A DNA stretch of 64,000 nt from Plectrocnemia conspersa (Eukaryota; Arthropoda; Insecta; Trichoptera; Polycentropodidae): positions 389,895 to 453,894 of the forward strand of contig VTFK01000206.1 in assembly GCA_009617715.1 (NCBI GenBank), given 5' to 3'. The position numbers and the translations under genes were made by a program. The notes beneath the pieces are model-generated. The model saw nothing but the letters and a program-made list of their open reading frames with translations, searched no databases and had not been told where the DNA came from. Below, piece after piece: positions 35,560 through 46,839 of this stretch. Position 1 is the first letter of the stretch; the number at the start of each line of letters is the position of its first letter.

Positions 35560-36640
35560 TGAGTATAAATGATTTAAAATAAATATTTTTAAATAAAATG
35601 GAGCTTTAAATAAAATATTAATATAAAATAAATGTTATTTATGAATATAATAGTATTTTTTTAAATTACTATTATATATATTTATTCTATAAGTATATAC
35701 TCTCGGTATATACCTACTATTTTTTTAATTTTGTTGTACTAATAGCTTATATGTTATTTTTAAAACGAGCTAATTATAGTAGAGATATGAATTGAACAAA
35801 AAATATATTTATGGTTGTGCGAAATTTATCAATATACCACTGCAGAAAATGTATTTTATATGTGCTTTACGTAATATTAGGAGCTTTTTGCGACTAAACT
35901 TCTTCGAAAAAAATATACGTATTTTTTTCACTATACGTGTAAGAATATATGCTTTCCGCTTTTGTGTGTGATATTTTCGCTCGGTTAACTTTCATATCCT
36001 GTACCATCTCAAACGACCATCAACCCATTTTGCGTTTTCCTTAAGGAAACCAATTTTCTTTTCAGTTGACAACTGACAATTCTTCGTGGTTTATTGTTCG
36101 TTGTGACCATCGAACCTAAATGAATGGCTGGAAGATAATAAATCACACGAAAGGAAAATTAAGAGCTTTTTCTGTGACAATTAATTACCACAAATACACT
36201 TTTTTTTATATAGAAAAAATATTAAAGAGGTCTTACCATTGATTAAATAATTATAGGATATGCATAATTAAATTAGCACTTGACTTCTATTAAATTTATT
36301 TACAGTTAAAAAAATTAAACTTTGCGTTTTGTTATAGCGAAGTTTTGAAAGTCTGGGTTTTGCCAATTATATTTTATAAAATATAGAAAAAGAATAATCA
36401 TGTTTGTAGATATACTTAATTTTGTAACAATATCTAAAGATTAATTTACAACATTAATTTCTTTAATTGTTGTATCGTTTTTGTCAATTAATGTTAGGAA
36501 AAAAAATATTTTACATTGTAATCTAACGGAAATAAAATGCTTATTCAATCGCCACCTGGTCATTCCATCGCAACTTTTAGTCTAAAGTTACTGGCTGAAG
36601 TGAGATTTTATGATTGATGATGATTGATAGATTCGCCACC
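35560..36640. other. AT-rich stretch, nothing assignable
   Basis: No coding frame or repeat match. Confidence 0.5.
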
Positions 36641-36649
36641 CTTGCCATG

Positions 36650-36860
36650 TTACAGTGGCTCGCAAACTTTTGATCCGCGACCCACTTTTTGAAACAATGA
36701 AGCTTTGCGACTCACCTGGATTGAATTAATTATGATATATATTTATATTAAGTATTCAAAAAGTCGGTGTCGTTTCAAGATCTGCAATGTCTTCTACCGG
36801 AAATGATTAATTGCTACGTTCTTTGTTCTCAAACTCTTTAGCTCGCGACCCGCTTGGTGT
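36650..36860 (+). repeat. hAT-like terminal sequences, two copies
   Basis: CAGTGGCTCGCAAACTTTTG followed by atccgcgaccca (36653 on) and TGTTCTCAAACTCTTTAGCTC followed by gcgacccgc (about 36821 on) are variants of one sequence. The pattern CAGNGGTTCTCAAACTTTTT...GCGACCC is the well-known end of hAT-superfamily elements. Both copies point the same way and are about 170 bp apart, so this is a rearranged or tandem remnant with no transposase. A 70-codon plus frame at 36811 is spurious. Confidence 0.45.
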
Positions 36861-37099
36861 AATTAATATTTTTTGCATATATAAATTATTAATTTCACTC
36901 TCTGAGAGACAAAATTCAACATTTGATATTTTAATGGGCAATTTTATGTATAAAGGCGTTAGTTTAATTTGTTACAACGTGGTGAACACATTCAACAACT
37001 CAGTAGTGAGACAACTAAAATAAAAGTCTGTTGATCATTGGCACCAATTTTAATAATTAAATATTAATAATAAAGCTGAAAAAAAAACATATAGGATTA

Positions 37100-37305
37100 T
37101 ACATTTTTATTGGATATAAAAGATAAACTGAAACGTTTAAAGAAATACATTAAGGAGCTTTTTGATAATGATGCAGAAGCTTGGCAGAATAATAAAGAAG
37201 GGATTAGTAAAGGATTAGTAATTACGACAGAGAAAGTTCTGTGTGGTATAAAGTTGCCATAAAACGGAAAACCAAAAATAGGGCCAGATGATGTAGTTTA
37301 TTAGG
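37100..37305 (+). pseudogene. RTE-like non-LTR reverse transcriptase fragment
   Basis: The plus strand decodes to YIKELFDNDAEAWQN, then ITTEKVLCGIKLP, a stop, and NGKPKIGPDDVV. The order YIKELF, then (I..)EV..A...K.GKA.GPD is the conserved lead-in to the reverse transcriptase domain in RTE/CR1-type elements, so the element's GPD motif is still legible. Only about 65 codons remain and at least two stops interrupt it. No FADD/YADD catalytic region follows, so it is a dead fragment. Confidence 0.65.
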
Positions 37306-37309
37306 TTAT

Positions 37310-37785
37310 TTTTTCATTTTTTAAGGTGCTTGATAAAGAAGTTATGATTTAAAATGTGTAATACTTTTACTAAATTTTATATTATACATCTTTTTACATA
37401 ATTATTCTCCACATTTTAATAAAAAAATTATATCTGAATTTTTGAAAGCAATTTATTAAAAGTCGTTTTTTATCTATGTTATTGTAAAATAAAAATACTG
37501 TGGGTAAGAAAAGATTTCTCACAAAAATCTATTGCTTTTTTTTATCATATTCTTGAAAACATGAGAGCGAGCGCTGTCTTGGTGTAAAATTAAAAATTGT
37601 AATACTTTTACTAAATTATATATTCTTCAGTTTCGCGAAATATCAAGATAAAAAATATCTTTACCTTATCGTAAAATAACCCAAATACAAAATAAACTGT
37701 CCTATCATTTGTGACAGGAGAAATTTTGTTAAAACTAAGTTTGCTATTAAATATTTTTAGGCTTCATGCGTTTCTGGTTTTATCT
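37310..37785. other. AT-rich stretch, nothing assignable
   Basis: No supported feature. Confidence 0.5.
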
Positions 37786-37789
37786 TAAC

Positions 37790-38200
37790 TCTAGATTTTT
37801 GACATCGAGGTGGACCTGTGGATGCAAAGATAAAAGTGGCAGATCCTAGAATCTTTGCTAGTCTGAAATTGGGTCAATATTCGTTTGGACGAAATGCAAG
37901 TTATAAGGTTATTAAAGATCTGACGCCTTAAACTTCGAATTAGATGTTTAAGTGTAAATGCAAGTAGTGTCAGAGAAAATCTCTGAAAAATAGTAATTAT
38001 TGCTTTGTGGCATATCAGTATAATCCATGCTCTTCTTCATAGAAGATTTTGTTGTCTGTCTCTAAATTCAAATGTACGCGTATTTTTTTTATTTTATTTG
38101 TTTTTGATTTATAGCGTGTACTTTGAGACTTAAGCTGTTAAAATTTTTCTCATGGTGGTGTTCTATTTTACATATAAAAAAACATTTTTTAGGAAAAAGT
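37790..38200 (+). repeat. KREAAA repeat family, copy D (diverged)
   Basis: Matches to copies A and C include a ggatgcaaagat block, aagtgtaaatgcaagtagtg, tcagagaaaatctctga, catccatag-like tcttcatagaagatttt, and ttctcatggtggtgttctat (compare ttctcttggtggtgtccaat in copy A). Confidence 0.45.
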
Positions 38201-38209
38201 GTTTTAATT

Positions 38210-38840
38210 TATAAATCATATTAATCAAATCGGTCGTTCAAATAGTAATCGCAAATACAATAAGTTATTGCGGCTGACCACGTGTATTAATATTTAAATA
38301 CTAGGTATAAAATAAAATAAAAACTTGTGTATTTTAGGCAATAGTTATCGACTTATATCACTGGTCTATCGTGCTGTTGCAGCAAATAATAATATATCAT
38401 AAAAATAAAGTGTTAGGGCTCTTTCAAGATAATCGACTACAAAGTCACTTAACTTTTTTTAGAATATTAACGGCAAACTAAACACACGAGTCTCATGACC
38501 ATTAGGTTATTGTATTTTCAGAGTAAAGGAAATAACAAATTTTGTAATACGTTCACAATTTTTTTTTTTAGAATTTTAGTCAATATTCCATTTACATGCA
38601 TGCAATATATAAATTAGCATGGGCTATTTTATAAAATCGAGCTTTGTTGAATAAAATTATTAAATATTAATAAAATATGATACCTTGTTGAGTTTGCTTT
38701 TAATATTTCATACGCTTTCATATATATTATTTTTTCTACTATTTTATTCTAAACTGTGTAATATTTTTATTAAAATATATTATTATATATTTCTTGGAGT
38801 CTGTAAATCAAATACATTATAATATCATCTCAGTGGTCGG
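38210..38840. other. AT-rich stretch, nothing assignable
   Basis: No supported feature. Confidence 0.5.
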
Positions 38841-38846
38841 TATTAA

Positions 38847-39130
38847 TTAAGCGTCGTCCATATTAACGTCAATGTAACAGTTGTGTCCGTCTGCTCGCTT
38901 TCGGCAAAAGTTTATGATAATCTGCCAAAGTGTATAATCATAGCGACATTCCTTGAAGTTGGGCAATAAGCCTGAGGGTGTGCGGTCGTGAGACGATTGT
39001 CTAACTTCCACCAACTCGACACTATGAATTAGGCAACGGTTCCAGCCGGCACAATAGCCTTTAAGCACACACTCATCATTATCAAATTTAGGGTTGCGGA
39101 TTCTGGTCGCACGTGGGTTCGATCGATTTT
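38847..39130 (-). other. Unassigned 95-codon open frame
   Basis: On the minus strand the frame is open from about 39130 to the stop at 38847. It contains NPKFDNDECVLKGYCAGWNR and, near the end, ADGHNCYIDVNMDDA. Codon composition is balanced and the GC content is well above the flanks. There is no start codon before the Met at 39068 and no known domain. It has seven cysteines. The plus strand of the same block contains GGGTTCGATCGA, which resembles a tRNA B-box, so a SINE-derived origin is a possible alternative. It could also be an isolated exon, a small gene or a conserved noncoding block. Confidence 0.25.
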
Positions 39131-39299
39131 AATATATGTAATAGATATTAGCATATTCGCTAGATAGACTATCTAGAAGTCTCAAGGGATGTCTGAGACT
39201 TAAAATTCAATTAATAAAATATTATACAAATTGATTGAATACATACAAATCCACATCAGAAATTCCTCAAAATGGAGCACCACCGTGATAAAACCTTTT

Positions 39300-39475
39300 T
39301 ACTCCCTCGAATACTTTGACGCTGACATTTACACTTCAAAGTTTAAAAAATCGTGCTTTTCAACATGGATTTGCAAAGTTTGTACGACAGAAATAACTTT
39401 AGATCATCAAGGATTGAAAAAGCCGCCGCTTCTCTCTTCGTATCCCCCGATTCAAATCTACGTCTAGGAGCTTAT
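39300..39475 (-). repeat. KREAAA repeat family, copy F (inverted)
   Basis: The reverse complement reads gatacgaagagagaagcggc, then cttttt, and on through tccatgttgaaaagcacg and ttaaactttgaagtgtaaat. It is the cleanest copy of the 5' half. One frame reads ESGDTKREAAAFSILDDLKL, then FLSYKLCKSMLKS, before a stop. This suggests the ancestral repeat was protein-coding. The plus-strand 78-codon frame at 39231-39467 is its antisense shadow. Confidence 0.6.
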
Positions 39476-39689
39476 AGACGTACCTATATTTTTTACGTAT
39501 ATTTAATATATACAAATTATACTTGAAAATTTTTTATATTAAAAAATAAATATTCACCTTTGACACGAAGATCTGGACAATTATTAATATGAATTTGTAT
39601 TTATAAATAAAAAAATACTTTTTAATAAAATATATAGTTTTATACTAATGTAGTCCATTATAAAAGTAACCCATTAATATCCCACAAAG

Positions 39690-39960
39690 GGTTAGGATTA
39701 ATCCACGACTAGCCGAAAACTAGGAAACTTTTCTAAATCGCCTCCAGGCTGCCAACCGAAACAGGGTTGCATTTCCCACAATCGCACGCTAGATTCGCAC
39801 TGAATGGTTCTCTCCACGTTAATTATTCGCGTGTCTTCTTTGGCTAAATAAACTTTTTGATTAATAACCACGTCGGCCGGGATGAATGTCTCGTTCCCGT
39901 TCAAGTGTGTTTCAGCCGAGCCGTGCCATTAAAGATATTGGGTCCAGCGCTGACTAATGA
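39690..39960. promoter_or_regulatory. GC-rich island with homeodomain sites and 68-codon minus frame
   Basis: The minus frame 39904-39698 (MNGNETFIPADVVINQKVYL...SFRLVVD) has protein-like composition but no recognised domain. The same strand holds GGTTATTAATCAAAAAG and AATAATTAAC, homeodomain-type sites. A second minus frame continues to 40153. Both an unrecognised exon and an enhancer are compatible. I lean to the enhancer because no splice pair brackets the frame. Confidence 0.3.
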
Positions 39961-39964
39961 TTCT

Positions 39965-40995
39965 GAAACCTTTGAAATATGCTCTCGCATTCACTAGCTG
40001 CTTGGATGTTCTGTAAATTAAAGGGGCCATTAAAATTGTTGCGATGATATTACAGACCACTTGAATGTGTATATATGTAGATGATGAAACATTTTCAAGC
40101 AATTGACAACTCGTTAGTTGTGCTGCTCTTACAGTTTTAATTTCTAAGCTCACTGAGACTCCTTATACGGTATAATTTTAGTAGTTTTAATTCAAAGTTA
40201 ATTTGTAACTTTCGTTTTTTAATTTCAGTACGGGTTTTAATTTTTTTTTAATTTTAATGTCTTATCTGTTATATTGTTTACTTTAAAATGCATATTGGAA
40301 TACATTTTCATCGGTATATACATATTTTTACCAGTAAAAATATAATTTATCTGACAGGTGCAAAACTATATGATTTAAATTTTTCCATATGAAGTGTTGT
40401 ATCATTATTTATTTATATGCGATGTATGATGATTTTCTACTAGCAATAATATAATTTAACTGATAGATGCTAGTGAAAGTATATGCTGTTCAAAAATGTA
40501 TCTAAAACTTAATTTGACAGTTGCGAAACGTAAATTTTCTGTTCAAACTAAAACCTAACATATACAATTTAATCAAACCCAACTTATTAAAATTTCTAAA
40601 ATTATTTACAATTAGGTCAAGTTTAAAATAAAAACTTAGCCAACTTAACTCTCAGGGGGAAATAAGCGGAAGTAGAAGAACATACATATGTAGCATCTCG
40701 CATAGATGTTTTATAAATATGCTAGCTATGCTTACCAATAGTATGTGTATTGGTCAAAGTGTATTCAAATCAAATTTTGGTCAATATTAGATATGCTTTA
40801 TTCGATTCTCGTAAGTTGTTTTATTGGTATAAAAAGTCTTAATATGTACGCTAGATAACTTAGCGTTGCCACTGCGACAGTCTGTTCTAAACAGGGACGT
40901 CATTTTAAGAAAAGGGATATGTAGGGTCTCCGACAAAAATTATAACCTTCGAGTTAAATGTGCAAGTAAATAAAATTTCAATATAAAATAAAAAA
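39965..40995. other. AT-rich stretch, nothing assignable
   Basis: No recognisable gene or element. The 40850-40930 patch is mildly GC-richer. Confidence 0.45.
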
Positions 40996-40999
40996 ATTC

Positions 41000-41190
41000 A
41001 CTTCGCGAGAAAATTGCAAAATCCATTTATGTTTTTATCAATATTAATAACTAAATTATTGTATAAGAAAAAACGAGTACGGCCAGGGGAATATTGTATA
41101 GAGGTCTGATTTTGTATAATGATATTCCTAGGACTATCTAGAAAAATAAAAATGTATCTGATTTCCTCAATGGAATAAAGTATTTTTTAT
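41000..41190 (+). pseudogene. Non-LTR retrotransposon ORF2, C-terminal tail (copy 2)
   Basis: The plus strand decodes to KTSTARGILYRGLILYNDIP, RTI, a stop, and KNKNVSDFLNGIK. This parallels KTSRPIGVNLYNNILRTIH and NKNIASFFKWNK at 21048-21350. LYNDIPRTI is the typical LYN.LP..I motif at the end of Jockey/CR1 ORF2. The upstream part has decayed beyond recognition. The two copies are diverged relatives in the same orientation. Confidence 0.55.
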
Positions 41191-41199
41191 ATTATGTTT

Positions 41200-42970
41200 A
41201 TATTCTATGTTGTGATTAAATTTAATAAGTGTATACATAATTAACTATATAAGCTGAATAAATTATTAAAATATAATAAATAAATAAATTGAAGTAAAAA
41301 TCTAAAGATACTATCAACATAATTTTTTTAATCCTAATAGCTAAGATTAATATTGTCTGTCAATACGCTTTATTAAAATGCATATTCAAGATAATATTCT
41401 TTTATTCTAAAAATATCTTTAATTACAAATTAAAAATGTAATATCACAATCTTCATAATGAATGGATAATTAAAATAAAACTTAAATATATTTTAGTCAT
41501 AAATATTTAATAAAACATATTTGCTCAAATGATAAAAAAACTATACAATATAAGTTTGCAAAAAACTGGATTAAAAATACCGTACAATTAAAAACTAAAT
41601 CTCCATAAAACTTTTAAGTAAAATAATCAATTCAAACTAAGAGTAATTTCATATGATTTGCTCTAATATTTAATCTATATATGTTTTCACGTATTACATA
41701 GTTATTTTGTATAGCAATTATACACACATGTGTTGCTTTGTAACTCATCGTTATTATTATTCTATTTCTACATTCATGTAATCACAAATTTATCAGATCC
41801 GTTTATTTTATTTAAATACCTATGTACCAATGTGTTCTATTTTTAGGGAGAAATAATCACAATATGGTTCCATATTATTGCTTATTTAAATGTTGTGTAT
41901 AATTATTTTACATTGAATTATTATGAGAGAAAGTTAAAGCATAGATTTGCTAAGTATTTCGATAAATAAAATTTGTTCAAACAATTAAAATATAAAACAA
42001 GATATTTTACAGAATTCTAAATGAAAAAAACGATGATAATAAAAATAATTATTATATCGCTCTATTGTAAATTAAATTAGAATTGAAGCAATAGTTCTGA
42101 AAATAATTTAAAAAATATATACGTATTTGATACAAAATAAATATTTTAACCACTTAAACGCTAGCGATTTACCGGTGCGTCCTTTAATAATTGATTTCTT
42201 ACACAAATTATTTTTTTAAAACAAGTTTACGAATTATTTAAAAAATATTTTTTATTGATTATTAAAGATTATTGTACTAGCTTAATTATTCAGTAAACTA
42301 AGTATTTTATATTTATTTAAAGAAAAATACAGACGCGTGAAGAGAAATAACTGGTAACTCACTAAAAAGTCGCTGGCGTTTAAAGGGTTATATTTTTTTT
42401 ATTATTTAGCTATATATAGTGTCTTAAATTTATTTATAACATTTTTAATCATACATTATGTTAGATGGTTAGATCATATTATATTATTAATAATGAAAAT
42501 GTAATGCTATTCAGTCATTGTAGATGAAAAGTGTTTTTTATTAAATAAGAAACATATTATTGTTCTCACAATCTTATTAGTAAAAAGCTGATAATGCAAT
42601 CATGTTATGCATTTATAATATTTATTAAATTGCATACCTGTTACTATCTTTATCGAATTCCAATATGTAGTACTTCCTTTGTGTGTCTACCGTTCCGCGA
42701 AATTCTGATGTAGATAGAAACAAAGCTCTTCAGAATAAGCTAATTAACCTAATGAACATGTGAAGACAAGCCTCGGGTGCATTTTGTCGAATTCTGCCGT
42801 GAATAAACGTCACTTAGAGTTTAATTAACGCAAAAGTTTCAACATGGCAAAGCCAAAGTGCCTAGCTCATCAGCACTTCATTAAAAATAATTAAGATTAG
42901 ACTCGACATATTCTAATCTTATTTTGAAACACATATAAAAATATGCTTGCTATTTAGATTTGTGTCAATC
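41200..42970. other. AT-rich stretch, nothing assignable
   Basis: Long A/T-rich interval. A short GC-richer patch lies at 42660-42870 without an open frame. Confidence 0.5.
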
Positions 42971-42980
42971 TGTTGCCTGA

Positions 42981-43600
42981 TTATTTTGAGCGAAAAACGA
43001 GTCTGGGTAGTAAAAAAATAGCTGGTGTGTCACTTCTTAAGATGTTAATGTATACTTTAATATTTTTTTTATTCATGAGACTTTCGGTATTCAAAAATAT
43101 TTTAGCAACTAATAACAAATTTGAATTTATCTGAGATGAATTTTTGCGACAGTTCTCACAATTGATCTTAATATCCTTTGAATGGTGACGTATCGGAAAT
43201 GTTTTATTTTTTTCTCTTCGAAGACAAGAAAATCTGAAGAAGTTGTGTTGTGACCGCATTTGGGTTGAGCAAACGTCTGCCGTTGACACACAAATATATG
43301 AGCAATCGTTGAAGTGCAAACGGCATGTCCTATTATTCCGTGCCGACACCGAATCGAATCCAATCAATATCTGGAAGATGGGATTCTGAATGTGCCAGAC
43401 GCCCGGGAATAAATGAGATTTCTTGGCAGAGGTCTCGCGCTTTAAGCCATTTTTTTCACTTCTTCCACCCAACCCAAGAACTTCATTATTATCCGATAAT
43501 TAGTCCATCTTGAGCACGTTCCGGTTAAAGTTTTCGGTAAGAATGAAAGAAAACGAGGCCGGAATAAATCAAAGTTGCGAACAAAGTAAGTTTGGTGCAC
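42981..43600. promoter_or_regulatory. GC-richer island with a 163-codon minus frame
   Basis: The minus frame 43472-42981 (starts MGGRSEKNGLKRETSAKK) is the longest open frame of the window. A second minus frame and a plus frame overlap its middle, so low stop density explains part of its length. No domain, signal peptide or membrane segment is seen. Its C-terminal third is A/T-driven. At the right end the plus strand has ATG at 43543 opening MKENEAGINQSCEQ and running into GTAAGT at about 43586, a possible exon-donor pair of phase 1. I rate the island as regulatory with a minor chance of coding content. Confidence 0.25.
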
Positions 43601-43719
43601 ATGTGCTTTCAAGGTTTAAGACGTGTTGGTTTGAATGCTGTTTTTATTTTCATTATTTTGAAACCGAAATATTAAAAGAAATATATAATGTATCTGCGAG
43701 CAGCGCTAGTTAAACAATT

Positions 43720-44125
43720 ACATTTAGAGAAAGCGAAAGTTTTATTGAGTCATATAATTTTATATCGTTGGTAATAAAATTCTCTCGAAAGCCTAGTATT
43801 TTAAATATATGTTATATGTTACGATTAATAGTTTGACATGAAATCGTATTAATAGTATTTTATACATTACTAATATGTATTTAATTAACTCTTCTATTCC
43901 ATTGCTTATGCATATGTCAATTTATCAAATATTATGCTTATTGCATCACCAGAAAAATATCTGGTGTTTTCACTGCAATCATAATGTCAACCTTAATAAA
44001 CTATTATTTGGTAATATTTTTCATTAAAATTATAGTGTTCACAATGATCACCTATTTTTAATTAAAATTAAATAAAACCTGTTTCACATTAAGAGCGTCA
44101 TAAATTCATTTTTTTTTCATACCGG
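43720..44125. other. AT-rich stretch, nothing assignable
   Basis: No supported feature. Confidence 0.5.
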
Positions 44126-44129
44126 CTGA

Positions 44130-44151
44130 TGCGGACCGTACGTGACAATAG
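44130..44151 (+). repeat. Dispersed repeat with ACCGTACGTGACAATAG core, copy 3
   Basis: TGCGGACCGTACGTGACAAT followed by AG matches copies at 8780 and 5859 apart from one base. Similarity beyond the core is weak (a tagccattYgaga-like block about 50 bp downstream). Confidence 0.6.
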
Positions 44152-44199
44152 TCGAAATAAACTAAAAGCATCAAAATAGCCATTCGAGACTCTTTGCAA

Positions 44200-45185
44200 A
44201 TATCATTATAATATAATAAATGACAGCACTTTAAGATTCAAAAAAATTGTTGCAAAATTGTCAGATCTCACACTTGTATAAAATATTTATCAGAGGTTGC
44301 AAAATGTTTAAATTCTAACGCAAGGTCGTAAAAGTACAATATATATGAAGTTAACGAACTTATTATTTAAATCAAATCACAAATATTTGTAAAATAACTA
44401 AATTAACAACAGTATACTTTATACACTTATTATATAAAAATAGTAATCATTTAATAAAATAATACTAAAAATAAATAAGTGTATTATAAAAAATGCATTA
44501 TTTTAATGTAGAACATTAAATTGAACCTTAAATAATTTGAGTGTATAATACAGCTAATAAAATTGCCATTAAAAGTATTTTAAGTATATTGTAAAAGAAA
44601 AAGTGACGATGAGTTTTAACCTTAGCAATAAAAATAGAGCTCGTTAAAAACTAATGATTTTTTAATATCCGATTATAATACTAAATATATTTTTATTTTA
44701 TTTTTCAATACAAATATGACCACCATGACTAAGCAGGGTATCTTAATGAATCATATTGATCATTATAAAATTAATAAATAAAAAAAAAACAGTTTTAGTG
44801 CACACCTAAAATAGTTGAGTACTATCCAGTTACCGATAAAAACATTATTGTGTTTGGCAAGCTCGTTGAGAAGCTAGATGGTTCATAGAAAAGAGCGTTT
44901 TAAAGGTCGCAACGGTCAAGAATTAGGGACGTGATCGCGATTCTCTAGGACACTTTCAAGAAGTCACTGCATATTAACGGGTTTACGACATCGCTTCTTA
45001 GCAATTTTCAAAAGTACTTTATTGAGTAGATGCTACGCCAATAATGCAATGAATTGCACTAGGATACAAATATAGATATGTAGATATATCTCATAAATTT
45101 TCTTTAAATTTTTTGCTTTACTTTAAATCTAAACAATAAAGCTACGAACTAGCGTATCTTATAGAGCGCTAGTCGGCAATAAATG
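44200..45185. other. AT-rich stretch, nothing assignable
   Basis: A GC-richer patch at 44850-45000 has no open frame. Confidence 0.5.
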
Positions 45186-45190
45186 ATTGA

Positions 45191-45224
45191 AGTGACACGC
45201 GCTCCGCATAACGAAATCGAGTAA
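45191..45224 (+). repeat. Dispersed repeat with GCGCTCCGC core, copy 2
   Basis: Pairs with 4225-4258 in the same orientation, about 82% identical over 34 nt by eye. Confidence 0.55.
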
Positions 45225-45229
45225 ATAAT

Positions 45230-46005
45230 TTAACTTAATAGTAATAAAACCAGTTGGATTTATACTATTCGTACACAAGAAATGGGTTAACAAAATCTTT
45301 AAAATAACAAAAGTTATCTAAATATATTGAACTTGCCAAAAACACAGTGCCAAATCGAATTTGTTCTGAGAATTCTATTAATGTATTTCACCGACTCTTG
45401 AAAATTGTACAGCGGGTGCAGCAAGCGAATCTGATGTAATAATGCCAGAAATAAAGTTTTCTGGTCACAGGGTGTGCAGGAAATTAATGTCGAGTGTTTC
45501 ACCCGCCTTAAGCTAAAGCTCCTTTAGCCTAGTTATAAATTCTTGAGCAACACCGCCGAGAGACAGATCGCACGAGTCAGCGTTTTTTTTATAACTCGCC
45601 GGAAATAAAGCGGAAGCGATAAAATTACCTTTGAATAAATTTTCCCTCTACATTCGTTTAAATTCGAGAATGCTAACCTATTATTTAACTGTACAAATTT
45701 AACGTAAGACTAATTTTCAATTATATAGTATCAAGAGAAGCGATAGTTATCATACAAAAGATATTTGTTATCTTCCAATCGAATATAAAATTATGGAAAA
45801 CTGTGATAATTATATTGTATTTTAATAATTTCGTTATCATTAAAAATATTATAATAACAAATCATTTAATATAAAAACGGTATTTAAAAAATCCGATATT
45901 AAAATAACAAATCAGAGCTTAAAATCTTGGTTTAGTGTATATAATTATTTATATAATATAACGAAAAATTATATGTTTATGTAAATTATTAAAGCTAAAT
46001 ATATT
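45230..46005. other. Mostly AT-rich, mild GC patch 45320-45620
   Basis: A 62-codon minus frame (45314-45502) in the patch has no domain. The rest is A/T-rich. Confidence 0.45.
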
Positions 46006-46011
46006 TTTAAG

Positions 46012-46115
46012 TGTATCATTTATATTTTCCAAGAAAAATATGATATAATATCTATATTTATTAAATTTAATTATATTATATACACACCTTTTTCTTGGAA
46101 ATCGCAAATGAAACA
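46012..46115. ncRNA. microRNA-precursor-like hairpin candidate
   Basis: The left arm (from 46012, containing ATTTTCCAAGAAAAATA) pairs with the right arm (to 46115, containing CTTTTTCTTGGAAATCG). Pairing continues inward through GATATAATAT with ATATTATATA and outward through TATCATTT with AAATGAAAC. That gives about 40 imperfectly paired bases per side and a loop of about 20 nt. The length and imperfect pairing fit an animal pre-microRNA. No arm matches a microRNA that I know, and A/T-rich DNA produces such folds by chance. It could also be a MITE. Confidence 0.25.
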
Positions 46116-46339
46116 TTTATTTTCAAATTACGAATCAAATTATTAAAATACATATGAAAATATACTAAATTAGGGAAAATTCATGTGAGATATAAGATGT
46201 AAGAAATAATACGTAATACGAGAAAATTTAATTCGAGGTGTATTATTACGTATTTTATGTATCTAAAAACATTCCTTTTTAATTTTTTTTAGATTAATAG
46301 AAGTACTTTTATAATTCAGGATTAAACAAATATACATTT

Positions 46340-46830
46340 TTAGCAAACGGTAAGCTCAACAATGTAGAGCTCAGAGGTTGTCAAGTCCGACACAAACCGT
46401 GGCTTTCATAAATAAATAAAAATCGAGGTTAGAGTGTCAATATTTGACATCTGAAGATTAGGCAAAAGTCATTTGACCTGGTGAATTAAATTTTTAGATA
46501 ATTTTAAAGTAATAGTAAAAATTTAATTTATTTCAAATTTTCTAAAGCAATATTTTTTTTAAATAATCAATATTTTTTTAAGTTAATGGGCTCTTGGTGT
46601 TGTATTATACGTGCGTCAAAGACTCGGAAAAGAGTATCTAGCTGATAGCGTAGCACCAAAAGTCAAATATAATGGCGGAAGCAGTGTGGTCTGGAGTTGT
46701 ATGACTGCAGTAGGAAGCCTGTGCTTGGGTAGTATGAATAGTGACATTTATATTTCAATGTTGATATCCACTTTAATGGATTTTTATTGGAAAATATTTC
46801 CAAGCACAGATCACGCTACCATCTGATTCC
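46340..46830 (+). pseudogene. Tc1-like transposase fragment
   Basis: The plus strand decodes, with stops, to LNNVELRGCQVRHKPWLS, then INKNRG and HLK. After an A/T-rich decayed part comes a clean frame (46611-46826) reading RQRLGKEYLADSVAPKVKYN, then GGSSVVWSCM and MNSDIYISML. RKPWLS...N...RL.FA..HL and VK.GGGS.MVWGC...G...L....MN...Y are Tc1-family landmarks spanning the first and second catalytic Asp. The second Asp lies in the D-N-(D/A)-P-H part, which is not recognisable. The usual GGGSVMVWGC reads GGSSVVWSC. It is dead, and no inverted terminal repeats were found. Confidence 0.75.
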
Positions 46831-46839
46831 AGTAACGCT

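Noticed and set aside
39090..39125. tRNA B-box-like GGGTTCGATCGA
   Set aside because: No A-box or cloverleaf could be built upstream, so it is not called as a tRNA gene.
45050..45066. miR-92-like word aattgcactag
   Set aside because: Only 11 nt agree with the family seed region and no paired arm is visible nearby.
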